A DNA stretch of 64,000 bases from Streptomyces abyssalis (GTDB lineage Bacteria > Actinomycetota > Actinomycetes > Streptomycetales > Streptomycetaceae), in assembly GCF_001751365.1 (NCBI RefSeq), contig NZ_LJGT01000040.1, forward strand, positions 1 to 64,000. The letters are read 5' to 3'. The notes under the pieces are model-generated. The model searched no databases, was not told the origin of the DNA, and worked only from the letters and a program-made list of their open reading frames with translations. Both the position numbers and the translations under genes were made by a program. Below, piece by piece: positions 38,028 through 47,901 of the stretch (position 1 is its first letter; every line of letters starts with the position of its first letter).

Positions 38028-41000
38028 TCAGCTTTCAAGAACCTCATCTTGACCACTCCGTGATCTGTTTGCAGCGACGGTGCCCGATTCCTGTCGGTCC
38101 AGCCCCAGAGACTGCGCCGCGCGGCCCACCGCGCTCGCAAGCAGCGCGAGGTCCGTCGGACCGTTGCCGAGTTCGCGAACGGGGCGCCGCGCAGGGGGAT
38201 CTCCGGCACGTGTCCAGTCCAGCGGGACGACCGTCGGACGCTGCGTCGCGGTGCGCGGAATGCGGCCCGTGATCCGGCCCGCCTGGAAGGCCGTGGCCGT
38301 GCCGTCCGCCTCGGTGAGCGTGCCGCGGCCCGGGAGGGCGCTCTCGCCGTCCGGCCCGTCGCCGCCGCCCTGCCGGCTCAGTTCGGCGCGCAGCGCGGCC
38401 GCTTGGGCGACCGCCGTTCCCTCCGTACGGTCCGGGCGGCCGCTCGCCGCCACGACGTGCATCCCGAGACGCGCTCCGTCCTTCGCCACGCTCTCCAGCG
38501 CGCGCATCACCGAACCCGCGGCCGGGCGCCCCGGATTGCCCAGCGAGGGGTCGGCGAGTGTGTCGAAGTCGTCGACAAGGATGACGATCCTGGGGAGAGG
38601 AGCCTCCTGTGCGTCCAAGTGTTGAACGATCGCTCCGGTTTCGCTGCTGGTCGTGGCGTCGCTCTGCTCGTTCGTGCCGCTGCTCGGTTCGGGGCCCGTC
38701 TGCGTGCGGAGGCGGAGCGTGCCGGGCTCGTCCCGAGGGTCGCTCACGGGAGCCGCTTCGGACGGTCCGGCGGGTTGTGCCCGGCGCTGCTGCCGCACGG
38801 CCGAGCGGTGCCCCGCGCGCGCGAGCCGGCGCGCGAACCCCTCGTACGTGCCCTCCGGGCCGATCAGTTCCGCGCGGCGCTTGAGCTCCCCGCTGAGGGA
38901 CTGCGCGAACTCCCGCATGGTGGCCGGGTCGCTGGCTGCCAGGTGGTGACGGGCGTGCGGCAGCTCCAGGCAGGTGTGCAGGCCGTCGCCCGCGGCGCCG
39001 TCACCGTCGAGCAGTACGAGTTGGAGCCGGTCCGGCGGGCTGCCCACGGAGAGGGAGGCGGCGAGCGAGCGCAGCAGCTCCGTCTTCCCGGAGGCCGGAG
39101 GCCCCGTGACGAGGGCGTGCCCGCGGGTGAGCCCCAGCTCTGCCTCCAGCGAGCCGCGCGGCCCCGCACCGAAGACGAGGGTGGCGCGGCCGGCTGCCGG
39201 GACGGGAGGTCCGCCCTGCGGGCCCTGCCCGCCGGAACCGCCCTGCCCGCCGGTGCCGCTCTGCGCGCCCCTTCCGTCCTGTTCGCTCTGTCCGCCCTGC
39301 GCCGCGCCCGCTTCCGTGCCGCCGGGCTCGGCCCACCGCGCGAGCAGCGCCGCGGGAGTTGCCCGGGCGAGCCCCAGTTCGTCGAGGAGCCGGGAGCTGC
39401 GCGGGAGTGCGGTGACGGCCCTGCCCGCCGTGCCCGCACGCGCCCCGGCGCCCTCCGGCTCCCGCAGCGGGGCCATCGCCCGCGCGAACCGCTCGGCCCA
39501 TGCCGCCGATACGGCGTCGAGCGTGCAGACGGTGCCTGAGGTGCCCGCCGTGGCGTGCGCGGCACCGGGGCTCTCGGCAGAACCGGGCGCGCCTTGGCCG
39601 CCGGGGCCGGCGGACGTCCCGCCGGGGCCGCCGGGCGCCGTCCTCTCGCGGCGGACCACCCGCACCGCCGTCGCGACCGCTCCGCTCAGCAGCGCGAGCG
39701 CCCCGCACTCCCGGAAGGCCGCGGACGTGTCGCACGCCGCCCGCACCGTCTCGGAGACGGGCGAGGAGGGAGTGGCTGCCGGCGTCTCGGCGAGGCAGAG
39801 CAGATGGATGCCGGCCCGCGGTCCTTCCACCGCCAGCCTCTCCACCGAGTCGCGCAGCGAGGCCGATCCGGGATCGCCGTCGACGACCAGCAGCGTGTAC
39901 GGGCCGGGACCGGAGGGGGCTCCGCCGTGCCCCAAGTGCCCCGCGTGCCCCGGCTGGTGCCGCGACTCCTCCAGCCGGTGGGTGAGTTCGGCAACGCGCG
40001 CCGTGGCCTGGTCCCTGTCGTACGCGGTGAGCAGACGGCAGTCCTGGCCGTGCGCGGGGCGGAGGTGGGGCAGCCACCCCAGCCAGGACCACTCCCGGAT
40101 GCGCGCCTCGGCGTCACGCGAGCGGTCCGCCGAGATCAGCACCATCTCCAGGGTGCTCGGGCCGTGCAGAGCGGCGAGCTGGGCCAGCACGGACCGGGCC
40201 AGGCCCGTCAGGCGCGGCCGCGGGCCCGCCAGTCCCAGGGCGCCCGCTTCGCGCAGCCCGACGGTGACCGGCGGCCCCGGCCGGCCGTGGCCGTGGTGCG
40301 CCGTGCCGATCCGTACGGTCAGGGCCTCGGGGTGGCCCGGCTCGCGTTCCCAGAGCCTGGGCCCCGGACCGAGCGCGGTGAGCAGGATCGTGGCCGGGTC
40401 GGGCCGGTGTCCGTCCCCGGAAGGCGTCAGTGCGGAGACTTCGCCGCCGGACGCTGATGCGGACCCGTGCGCGGCGCCGGGCCCGTCCGGGCCGCCCGCC
40501 GCGCCCGCGAGCGATGCTGCGTGGCCCTCGCCCTGGCGGCCGCCCGTGAAGCGCCGGGCCCAGGCGCCCAGCCCGCGGGAGCGGGGCCGCTCGGGCGCCT
40601 CCGCGCCGGCGCCGCCCGGGCCGCCGGGCCCACCGTGCCGCCCGCTCGTCGGTACCCCGGCCTCGCCGGGCGGGAACTGCTGTGCGTAGCGGGCGTGTTG
40701 GGCGATTCCCGAGCCGTGTGTGGTGCCCCCGTCCGGGAAGGGGCCGACCGGTGCGTATCCGTGCGCGCCGTCCCCGGTGGCGGACGTGGCGCCCTCGCCA
40801 CTGCCCTCGCCGCCGGCTTCCCGGGCGCCGCCCCCGTCACGTACGGGCGCGGCGGCCTCCCCGCCGAGGCCGGGTGTGCGCTCCGCCTCCGGCAGGCCGT
40901 CCCGCCCGCCCCGCGGCGCCGCCAGGCGCAACTGCCCGTTCCCGTCCGGCAGCGTACGGAGGGAGGCGGGCAGGGGGGCGGAGGCCGGAGGCCCCTCGGC

Positions 41001-41723
41001 CGCCCCGGACTCCGGGAAGGCGCCGTCCGCCGCCGTCTCGACGCGCAGCGCCGACTCACCGACCCGCAGCGTCGAACCGGCACGGAAGAGCACCGGCTGC
41101 CCTCCGACGGGCGCACCGTCGAGCGAAGTGCCGTTGGTGGAGCCGAGGTCGGCGACGGTGACGGCACCGCCGTCGGAGACCGTGACCGCGCAGTGCAGCC
41201 GTGAGACATCCGGGTCGTCGAGCGGCACGTCGGCCTCGGCGGAACGGCCGAGCCGGACCTTGCCGCCCTGGAGGAGGTGTATGCCACCGGCGTCAGGCCC
41301 CGAGACGACGTGCAGTCTCGCCTTCGCCGAGCCGTACGTGGAAAGGGCCGGCGCCGCGGACGGGAGGGCAGGGCCGTGCAGCGAGATGACGGCGCCGTCC
41401 AGCAGCGGGGGGTCGCCGAGCATCTGACGGTGCGGATCCAGCCGCTCCGTGCCCGCGTACACCGCCGTCGTCGAATCCGCCGAGGACTCGGCGCCGCCCG
41501 AGTGCCCGGGGCCGCCGGCGCCGTGGCCGCCGCCCGTGCCCGAGCCGCTCACCGACGCGGCGGCGGTGGAGACGAGCCCGCCGGTCACGGCGGACAGGGG
41601 CGTGCCGGACGGGGCCGTGACCAGTACGTCGCACGCCGCTCCAGCGCCCGGCGCACCTGCCGCGCCACCCGCACCCTGGCCGCTTCCGCGCGGCCCGAGG
41701 GTGACAGTCAGCCGGATCTGCAT
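38028..41723 (-). CDS. FHA domain-containing FtsK/SpoIIIE (EssC-like) ATPase
   Basis: A 1231-residue protein. N-terminal beta-rich segment (MQIRLTVTLG), FHA domain about 135-228 (VRLGRSAEADVPLDD, SRLHCAV, DLGSTNGTSLDG) with intact phosphothreonine-binding residues, a long low-complexity linker, a first FtsK-like domain (about 510-860) whose P-loop is degenerate (GLAGPRPRLTGL), then an active domain with Walker A TGPPASGKTELLRSL near 872 and Walker B IVILVDDFDTLADP near 1046. FHA plus tandem FtsK domains is the architecture of EssC/YukB type VII secretion ATPases. No WXG100 gene is nearby. ATG 41723 follows GGGAGG. Divergent from two Ser/Thr kinases, which could phosphorylate FHA ligands. Confidence 0.9.
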   Translation of the reverse strand: MQIRLTVTLGPRGSGQGAGGAAGAPGAGAACDVLVTAPSGTPLSAVTGGLVSTAAASVSGSGTGGGHGAGGPGHSGGAESSADSTTAVYAGTERLDPHRQMLGDPPLLDGAVISLHGPALPSAAPALSTYGSAKARLHVVSGPDAGGIHLLQGGKVRLGRSAEADVPLDDPDVSRLHCAVTVSDGGAVTVADLGSTNGTSLDGAPVGGQPVLFRAGSTLRVGESALRVETAADGAFPESGAAEGPPASAPLPASLRTLPDGNGQLRLAAPRGGRDGLPEAERTPGLGGEAAAPVRDGGGAREAGGEGSGEGATSATGDGAHGYAPVGPFPDGGTTHGSGIAQHARYAQQFPPGEAGVPTSGRHGGPGGPGGAGAEAPERPRSRGLGAWARRFTGGRQGEGHAASLAGAAGGPDGPGAAHGSASASGGEVSALTPSGDGHRPDPATILLTALGPGPRLWEREPGHPEALTVRIGTAHHGHGRPGPPVTVGLREAGALGLAGPRPRLTGLARSVLAQLAALHGPSTLEMVLISADRSRDAEARIREWSWLGWLPHLRPAHGQDCRLLTAYDRDQATARVAELTHRLEESRHQPGHAGHLGHGGAPSGPGPYTLLVVDGDPGSASLRDSVERLAVEGPRAGIHLLCLAETPAATPSSPVSETVRAACDTSAAFRECGALALLSGAVATAVRVVRRERTAPGGPGGTSAGPGGQGAPGSAESPGAAHATAGTSGTVCTLDAVSAAWAERFARAMAPLREPEGAGARAGTAGRAVTALPRSSRLLDELGLARATPAALLARWAEPGGTEAGAAQGGQSEQDGRGAQSGTGGQGGSGGQGPQGGPPVPAAGRATLVFGAGPRGSLEAELGLTRGHALVTGPPASGKTELLRSLAASLSVGSPPDRLQLVLLDGDGAAGDGLHTCLELPHARHHLAASDPATMREFAQSLSGELKRRAELIGPEGTYEGFARRLARAGHRSAVRQQRRAQPAGPSEAAPVSDPRDEPGTLRLRTQTGPEPSSGTNEQSDATTSSETGAIVQHLDAQEAPLPRIVILVDDFDTLADPSLGNPGRPAAGSVMRALESVAKDGARLGMHVVAASGRPDRTEGTAVAQAAALRAELSRQGGGDGPDGESALPGRGTLTEADGTATAFQAGRITGRIPRTATQRPTVVPLDWTRAGDPPARRPVRELGNGPTDLALLASAVGRAAQSLGLDRQESGTVAANRSRSGQDEVLES

Positions 41724-42254
41724 CGGTCCTCCCGGTCCCGACCACCGGTGTGCCGGCCGCGCAAGCGGCGAGGCGGTCACCCTCGCCGCGCTTCCGCGCC
41801 CTGCACACATCTCCCACACGGCACAGCACCCCGCGGCCGGCGAATCCACGCCGCCACGGCCCGGATCACGCGGCCCCGTGGGTCCGCGCGCCCGCGCACA
41901 GTGCTGTCGATGCCGCGAGCATCTTCGCACCCGTCACTGACATCGCGCCCCGCTCGCGGCGGTCAATGATCTTGATTTTGCGCTGTGGTGCGCAAGGGGG
42001 CCTGTCCGGACAGTTCGCCGGATACGATCCGCGACCCCGCGCGTGCCGTGTGCCGGGCGTACGGGGCGGGGACGGGCGGGATTCGTTCCCGCGGCGGGAG
42101 TGCGGCGCGAGCGGACGCGGCGTGGTCGCAACCGTGTCCGGCGCGCCGCGCGTCTTTGCCGGAAGTCGCCCATCCGTTCGCACTCGGCGTCGACCGTTCG
42201 CGAGACGGCACTATTGTGGGTGGGATTGCAGTACGACACCAGGGAGCGCATGAC
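41724..42254. promoter_or_regulatory. Divergent control region of the FHA-FtsK and kinase genes
   Basis: 531 bases without a credible gene. An AT-richer island at 41962-41982 (gtcaatgatcttgattttg) sits near the middle and is followed by an inverted repeat. A possible kinase promoter lies at 42195-42220 (cactattgtggg). The arrangement suggests two opposed promoters. Confidence 0.4.
41978..41995. promoter_or_regulatory. Inverted repeat TTGCGC-N6-GCGCAA, possible operator
   Basis: A perfect 6-bp inverted repeat with six-base spacer in the divergent region between the ATPase and kinase genes. The symmetry and position are operator-like; no regulator family is assigned. Confidence 0.4.
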
Positions 42255-43988
42255 GTGCGGCCTGTAGGCAGCAAGTACCTGCTCGAGGAACCGCTGGGCC
42301 GCGGCGCCACGGGCACCGTGTGGCGGGCGAGGCAGAATCAGACGGCGGGCGCCGAGGCGGCAGTGCCGGGCCAGCCCGGCGAGACGGTGGCGATCAAGGT
42401 CCTCAAGGAGGAGCTGGCCAACGACCCCGACGTGGTCATGCGCTTCCTGCGGGAGCGCTCCGTCCTGCTCCGTCTCCAGCACCACAACATCGTCCGTACG
42501 CGCGACCTGGTCGTGGAGGGCGATCTGCTCGCCCTCGTGATGGACCTGGTCGAGGGGCCGGACCTGCACCGCTATCTGCGCGAGAACGGGCCGTTCTCGC
42601 CGGTGGCCGCCGCCCTGGTGACCGCGCAGGTCGCCGACGCGCTCGCCGCGAGCCACGCCGACGGCATCGTGCACCGGGACCTCAAGCCGGCGAACGTGCT
42701 GCTCGCGGACGGTCCGGAGGGCATGCGTCCGATGCTCACCGACTTCGGTATCGCGCGGCTCGCCGATTCGCCGGGGCTGACGCGTACCCAGGAGTTCGTC
42801 GGCACGCCCGCCTATGTGGCGCCCGAGTCCGCCGAGGGCCGGCCCCAGACCTCCGCCGTCGACATCTACGGCGCGGGCATCCTGCTGTACGAACTGGCCA
42901 CCGGGCAGCCGCCGTTCGCCGGCAGCACCGCGCTCGAAGTGCTCCAGCGTCACCTGCGTGAGGACCCGGTCCGTCCGCCGAGCATGCCCGATCCGCTGTG
43001 GACGGTCGTGGAGCGGTGCCTGCGCAAGCAGCCGGAGGAGCGGCCCAGCGCGGTGAACCTCGCGATCGCGCTCCGTACGGTCGCCGGCGGCATCAGCGCC
43101 CAGGCCACACCGGACCAGGCCGCGGCCGCGATGGGCGTCGCCGGGCTGCTCGCGCCCGACCCGGCCCCCGCGCCGGTGCCGGAGACCGGCACGGGCGGCG
43201 GCGCGGCCGCCGCGGCTGCGGGCGGTGCGGTCGCCGGAGCGGCCGCCGGCGCCGCCGCGGGTGCGGCCGCCGGGCACGCCGACCCCACGCAGGTGCTGCC
43301 CCATTCCGCTTCCGCCCAGGCGCAGGGCCCGGGCGGCGGCCAGTACGACCCGAACGCCGCCACCAGCTACCTGCCGCACTCCGGCGCACAGGCCCCGGGC
43401 GGACAGGGCGGCCAGCCCGGCCAGGGCCCGAACGCGGACCCGACCCAGGTCATGCCGCCCGTACCGGGCGCACCGCCACCGCCCGCCCAGTCCCCGGACG
43501 CGGGGCAGCCGGACGGCCCGCATCCCTGGGAAGGCCAGATGCGCGCGGCCCGCGACCGCAACGAGCAGACCCAGGTCCAGCCGCTCGACCCGGGCATGGA
43601 CCCGCTGCGCCGCCGTCCGCACCGCCAGCCCCCGCCGCAGCAGCCGCCGCCCGGCCGCCGTCAGCCTCCGCCCCCGGAGCACTACGGACGGCAGCAGCGC
43701 CGCCCCGCCCAGCCGCCTCCGCAGCGGTACGAGCCGGAGCCGCCGCCCCGCAGGGAGCCGCGGCCCCGGCGCGAGCCGCGGCAGCGCGGCGCGAACCCGA
43801 TGCGCATCCCCGGGCTCGGCTGCCTCAAGGGCTGCCTGTTCATGATCCTTCTTCTCGTGGTGGCCGCCGTGCTGGTGTGGAATCTCACTCCGCTTCCCGA
43901 GTGGTGGGAGCAAGGGAAGAGTTTCTGGGAGTCGGTGCAGAACCTGTTCGACGAGATCGGCAATCTGATCGACAGTGCTCCCAAATAG
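42255..43988 (+). CDS. pkaA: Ser/Thr protein kinase, PkaA-like
   Basis: A 577-residue Hanks-type kinase. Kinase domain about 5-275: G-loop GRGATGTVW, VAIKVL lysine, catalytic loop HRDLKPANVLL, DFGIARL and VGTPAYVAPES activation-segment end. Then a disordered Ala/Gly/Pro/Gln-rich region with arginines, and one C-terminal membrane helix (CLFMILLLVVAAVLVWNL, about 530-550) followed by a short outside tail without PASTA repeats. GTG 42255 follows GGGAG. Order kinase-kinase-prfB matches S. coelicolor pkaA-pkaB-prfB as I remember it, hence the symbol. Confidence 0.92.
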   Translation: MRPVGSKYLLEEPLGRGATGTVWRARQNQTAGAEAAVPGQPGETVAIKVLKEELANDPDVVMRFLRERSVLLRLQHHNIVRTRDLVVEGDLLALVMDLVEGPDLHRYLRENGPFSPVAAALVTAQVADALAASHADGIVHRDLKPANVLLADGPEGMRPMLTDFGIARLADSPGLTRTQEFVGTPAYVAPESAEGRPQTSAVDIYGAGILLYELATGQPPFAGSTALEVLQRHLREDPVRPPSMPDPLWTVVERCLRKQPEERPSAVNLAIALRTVAGGISAQATPDQAAAAMGVAGLLAPDPAPAPVPETGTGGGAAAAAAGGAVAGAAAGAAAGAAAGHADPTQVLPHSASAQAQGPGGGQYDPNAATSYLPHSGAQAPGGQGGQPGQGPNADPTQVMPPVPGAPPPPAQSPDAGQPDGPHPWEGQMRAARDRNEQTQVQPLDPGMDPLRRRPHRQPPPQQPPPGRRQPPPPEHYGRQQRRPAQPPPQRYEPEPPPRREPRPRREPRQRGANPMRIPGLGCLKGCLFMILLLVVAAVLVWNLTPLPEWWEQGKSFWESVQNLFDEIGNLIDSAPK

Positions 43989-44107
43989 CGCTTCCAGTAC
44001 GCGAGTTCGGTGATTTGTCGACTTCCGGAGAGAGAATTCCCCCTCGAAAGTGACGGTTAGTGCGCTCCTGGGCCCTCGGGCCCCTTCCGCGGCGTAGTTT
44101 TGTCGCC

Positions 44108-45460
44108 ATGGCACGGAAGATCGGCAGTCGCTACACCGCTCACCAGATCCTGGGCCGCGGCAGCGCCGGCACGGTGTGGCTCGGCGAAGGTCCCGACGGC
44201 CCCGTCGCCGTCAAGCTCCTCCGCGAGGACCTCGCGTCCGACGAGAATCTGGTGGAGCGGTTCGTGCAGGAGCGCAGCGCCCTGCTCTGCCTCGACCACC
44301 CGAGTGTGGTCGGCGTCCGCGATCTCGTCGTGGACGGCAACGACCTCGCCCTCGTCATGCAGTTGGTCCGCGGCACGGATCTGCGCACCAGGCTGGAGCA
44401 CGACCGCCGCATCGCGCCGCAGCCCGCGGCCGCGATCGCGGCGGACGTCGCGGAAGCGCTGGCGGCCGCGCACGCGGCGGGCATCGTCCACCGGGACGTC
44501 AAGCCCGAGAACGTACTGCTGGACGCGCTGGCACCGGCGGGCCCCGGCGGCGCACCGCCCGCGCTGCTCACGGACTTCGGCGTCGCGAAGCTGATCGACT
44601 CGCCGCGCACCACGCGGGCCACGTCGATCATCGGCACGCCCGACTACCTCGCGCCGGAGATCGTCGAAGGTCTGCCGCCCCGCGCCTCCGTCGACATATA
44701 CGCCCTCGCCACCGTGCTCTACGAACTCCTCGCCGGATTCACGCCGTTCGGCGGAGGACACCCCGGCGCGGTGCTGCGCCGCCACGTCACCGAGTCGGTG
44801 GCTCCGCTGCCCGGCATCCCGGACGAGCTGTGGCTGCTGATCCACCAGTGCCTGGCCAAGGCCCCCGCCTCGCGGCTGCGCGCCGAGGAGGTGGCGGCAC
44901 GGCTGCGCGAGCTGCTGCCGGACCTGGAGGGCCTGCCGCAGCTGGACATCGACGAACAGCCCGAGGAGCCCTACGAGCCGTACGAGTACGGGGGTTCCGG
45001 CGCCCCGCAGGAGACCCACGGCTCCGGCGGGCGGACCTCCACGGGTGATCACGTCCGTACGGCCGCGGGGCACGACGGCCGCGCGGCGTCCACGGCCGGC
45101 GGCCACGGTACGGGCGTCCACGGGCGCTCCGGCCGTGCGGCGGTGCCGCTCGTGCACAGCGGCGCGGGCCCCGACTCCAACCGCGACACCCATACGAGCA
45201 TGCGCGTGCCCGGCGCCGACGAGCTGGCCGGCGGCGCACACGGCACCGCCCGGGCCCCTCGCGCCGTGGGAGAGCCACGTGCGGGTTCCGCCCGGAACCG
45301 GGCCTCCGCGGCAGCGGAGCGCCGGCGGCGTCTCAAACTCGGCGCCGGAGCAGCGGTGATCGCGGCCGTGGCGGGCGTGGGCGGATGGTTCGCCGCCTCC
45401 GGTGGCGACGGTGAGACCACGCAGCCGGCACCCGCGGTCGAGCAGCCGCACGAGCCCTGA
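44108..45460 (+). CDS. pkaB: Ser/Thr protein kinase, PkaB-like
   Basis: A 450-residue Hanks-type kinase. Domain 1-270: GRGSAGTVW, VAVKLL lysine, HRDVKPENVLL, DFGVAKL, IGTPDYLAPEIV. The linker 285-410 is acidic then Gly/His-rich, followed by one membrane helix (LGAGAAVIAAVAGVGGWF) and a short external tail. ATG 44108 is chosen since the conserved start (MARKIGSRYTAHQIL) begins there. It follows pkaA by 119 bases on the same strand. Sensory ligand unknown, as the outside part is tiny; both kinases probably sense from the cytoplasm or by membrane partner. Confidence 0.91.
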   Translation: MARKIGSRYTAHQILGRGSAGTVWLGEGPDGPVAVKLLREDLASDENLVERFVQERSALLCLDHPSVVGVRDLVVDGNDLALVMQLVRGTDLRTRLEHDRRIAPQPAAAIAADVAEALAAAHAAGIVHRDVKPENVLLDALAPAGPGGAPPALLTDFGVAKLIDSPRTTRATSIIGTPDYLAPEIVEGLPPRASVDIYALATVLYELLAGFTPFGGGHPGAVLRRHVTESVAPLPGIPDELWLLIHQCLAKAPASRLRAEEVAARLRELLPDLEGLPQLDIDEQPEEPYEPYEYGGSGAPQETHGSGGRTSTGDHVRTAAGHDGRAASTAGGHGTGVHGRSGRAAVPLVHSGAGPDSNRDTHTSMRVPGADELAGGAHGTARAPRAVGEPRAGSARNRASAAAERRRRLKLGAGAAVIAAVAGVGGWFAASGGDGETTQPAPAVEQPHEP

Positions 45461-45498
45461 CCCCGCAGAGCTGACCGGCACGGGCAGCCCGAACCGGC

Positions 45499-45534
45499 TA
45501 CGGATTCCGGCCCGGACCCCGGCCGGAATCCGTA
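45499..45534 (+). terminator. Terminator after pkaB
   Basis: Perfect 14-bp stem (TACGGATTCCGGCC at 45499-45512 with 45521-45534) and eight-base loop, 39 bases past the pkaB stop. Confidence 0.85.
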
Positions 45535-45682
45535 CGTGTCCCCCGCCCCGTACCGCGCGCGATCCGCCCGGACCCGGGCCCGGAGCGGACGCGGTCCCGC
45601 CGGGGCCGCGGGCCCGGTACGGGCGGTGTTCGGCTCACCCCGGCCGGGAACGGGCGGATGCCCCAGCCGTTAGGGTGGAGGT

Positions 45683-46801
45683 GTGGCCATCCCCGATTTT
45701 CCCGAAGAGCTCAAGTCCCTCCGCTCCACCATGGAGTCGATCGAGGCCGTCATGGACCTCGGCAGGATGAGGGAGGACATCGCCTCGCTCGAGGAGCGGG
45801 CGGCGGCCCCCGACCTGTGGGACGACGTGGAGAACGCGCAGCGGGTCACCAGCAAGCTCTCCTACCTCCAAGGCCAGCTGCGGAGAGTCGAGGAGCTTCG
45901 CTCGCGGATCGACGACGTCGAGGTGCTCTTCGAACTCGCCGGCAGTGAGAACGACGAGGACGCCCGCGGCGAGGCGGAGGCCGAGCTGCAGTCGCTGCGC
46001 AAGTCGGTCGACGAGCTGGAGGTGCGCACCCTCCTCTCCGGTGAGTACGACCCGCGCGAGGCCGTCGTGAGCGTGCGTGCCGAGGCCGGCGGGGTCGACG
46101 CGGCGGACTTCGCCGAGCAGCTCATGCGGATGTATCTGCGCTGGAGCGAGCGCAGGGGCTACTCGACGGAGGTCTACGACACCAGCTACGCGGAGGAGGC
46201 GGGCATCAAGTCCGCGACCTTCGCCGTCAAGGCGCCCTACGCCTACGGCACTCTCTCCGTCGAGCAGGGCACGCACCGCATGGTGCGCATCTCGCCGTTC
46301 GACAACCAGGGCCGCCGCCAGACTTCCTTCGCGGGCGTCGAGGTGCTGCCCGTCGTCGAGCAGGTCGACCACATCGACATCCCGGAGAACGAGCTCCGGA
46401 TCGACGTGTTCCGTTCCTCCGGTCCGGGCGGCCAGTCGGTCAACACCACCGACTCCGCGGTCCGGATGACCCACATCCCCACGGGCATCGTCGTCTCCTG
46501 TCAGAACGAGAAGTCCCAGATCCAGAACCGCGCCGCAGCCATGCGCGTGATGCAGTCCCGTCTGCTCGCTCACCGCCGTCAGGAGGAGCAGGCGAAGATG
46601 GACGCGCTCAAGGGGGACGGGGGCAACTCCTGGGGCAGCCAGATGCGTTCGTACGTCCTGCACCCGTACCAAATGGTGAAGGACTTGCGGACGGAACATG
46701 AAGTCGGCAATCCCCAGAGCGTTCTCGACGGAGATATCGACGGCTTTCTCGAAGCGGGCATCCGCTGGCGCAAGCAGCAGGAGCAGCAGGACGAGAGCTG
46801 A
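45683..46801 (+). CDS. prfB: Peptide chain release factor 2
   Basis: A 372-residue RF2, which reads UAA and UGA stop codons and triggers peptidyl-tRNA hydrolysis. The stop-recognition tripeptide is in [12 protein letters not shown] (SPF), and the catalytic GGQ is in [20 protein letters not shown]. The GTG start at 45683 follows GGTGGAGGT. The reading frame is continuous: there is no in-frame UGA near codon 26, so the autoregulatory +1 frameshift known from E. coli prfB is absent, as in other actinomycetes. Confidence 0.98.
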   Translation: MAIPDFPEELKSLRSTMESIEAVMDLGRMREDIASLEERAAAPDLWDDVENAQRVTSKLSYLQGQLRRVEELRSRIDDVEVLFELAGSENDEDARGEAEAELQSLRKSVDELEVRTLLSGEYDPREAVVSVRAEAGGVDAADFAEQLMRMYLRWSERRGYSTEVYDTSYAEEAGIKSATFAVKAPYAYGTLSVEQGTHRMVRISPFDNQGRRQTSFAGVEVLPVVEQVDHIDIPENELRIDVFRSSGPGGQSVNTTDSAVRMTHIPTGIVVSCQNEKSQIQNRAAAMRVMQSRLLAHRRQEEQAKMDALKGDGGNSWGSQMRSYVLHPYQMVKDLRTEHEVGNPQSVLDGDIDGFLEAGIRWRKQQEQQDES

Positions 46802-47054
46802 TCACGAGGCTCAACAAGCCACGTCCGCATAACGATTCGGACGGCACTCGTGAACTCGCCGTGCGGAACGGCCAATTCACACTGTTCTCGCTTGACTGAG
46901 GTGTGAAAAGTGGGAAAGCTGTGCGATCGCATGCCTGTGTCAGGGGCGCGTGCGGGGGTGATGAGCGGACAGAATCCGTGTCCCGGCAAGAGGCTCCGCA
47001 GCCCGTCACACAGCTGCTCCATGGAAGATTGAAACTACTGGGGGTAGTTGGCCA

Positions 47055-47738
47055 ATGATGAAATCGAAGACGCGGCTGCGTGTGGCGCGCGTTGCAGCCG
47101 GCACGGTGTTCGCCGTCGGCGCCTCGTTCACCGCCGCGGGTGCCGCGCAGGCCGCCAGCCCGAGCGCCACGGCGCAGGAGGACGGCCTCGTCGGCGGCCT
47201 CCTCGGTGGTGTGATCGGCGGTGGCGACAGCGGCGGTGACACCGGTGGCGACACCGAGGGCACCACGGGTGGTGACACCGGTGGCGACACCGAGGGCACC
47301 GTCAGCATCGGCGGCGTCGTCGAGGGTGGCGAGAACGAGGGGACCTCCGGTGAGACCACTGGTGACACCACCGAGGGCACCACCGGCGACACCACCGGTG
47401 GCGACGACGGCGGCTCCACCACCACGACCGGCGGTGACACCGGTGGCTCCACCGGTGGCGACACCGGCGGCGGCGAGGAGCCGGCCACCATCGGCGGTTC
47501 CGGCGGTGGCGACGACACCTGCGACCTGAACGACGACAGCGTCGACTGCGGCAGCGAGACGCAGCCCGACAGCTCGGGCAGCCAGCCCGTCGAGCAGCCG
47601 CAGGCGCCGAAGGAGGAGCTGGCCGACACCGGTTCCGCCGAGACCACCTACCTGCTGGTCGGTGCCGCGACGATGATCGCGGGTGGTGTGGCCTTCCGCG
47701 TCATGCCGCGCATGATCAACCGCCGTACGGCCGCCTGA
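47055..47738 (+). CDS. LAXTG-type sortase substrate, Gly/Thr/Asp-repeat surface protein
   Basis: A 227-residue surface protein. Signal peptide about 1-34 ending AGAAQA. Residues 45-160 are imperfect repeats of GGDTGGDTEGT type. Two cysteines (DTCDLNDDSVDCGS) may form a disulfide. C-terminal sorting signal: LADTG, a hydrophobic stretch (TYLLVGAATMIAGGVAF), and basic tail INRRTAA. LAXTG is the motif used by Streptomyces class E sortases (as in long chaplins). ATG 47055 and ATG 47058 are both possible. Lies between prfB and ftsE with its own strong terminator. Function unknown; likely covalently wall-attached. Confidence 0.85.
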   Translation: MMKSKTRLRVARVAAGTVFAVGASFTAAGAAQAASPSATAQEDGLVGGLLGGVIGGGDSGGDTGGDTEGTTGGDTGGDTEGTVSIGGVVEGGENEGTSGETTGDTTEGTTGDTTGGDDGGSTTTTGGDTGGSTGGDTGGGEEPATIGGSGGGDDTCDLNDDSVDCGSETQPDSSGSQPVEQPQAPKEELADTGSAETTYLLVGAATMIAGGVAFRVMPRMINRRTAA

Positions 47739-47762
47739 GGTCCGCACGCGCAGATAGACAGA

Positions 47763-47806
47763 CGAGGGGCCCGGGACGCAGCGCACAGCGCGTCCCGGGC
47801 CCCTCG
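47763..47806. terminator. 17-bp terminator hairpin
   Basis: Perfect stem CGAGGGGCCCGGGACGC (47763-47779) with 47790-47806, ten-base loop. It sits between two convergent genes and probably serves both. Confidence 0.92.
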
Positions 47807-47901
47807 TTCGTGTACGTGTGGCAGGCGGGCCCTGGAGAGCCGCGGTGACCCGAAGGGATCACGCGGTGTCGCCGCCCGCTCACACCGCCAGGCCAGTAGG
47901 C

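Noticed and set aside
45683..45800. Programmed +1 frameshift in prfB
   Set aside because: The frame is continuous and no in-frame UGA occurs near codon 26.
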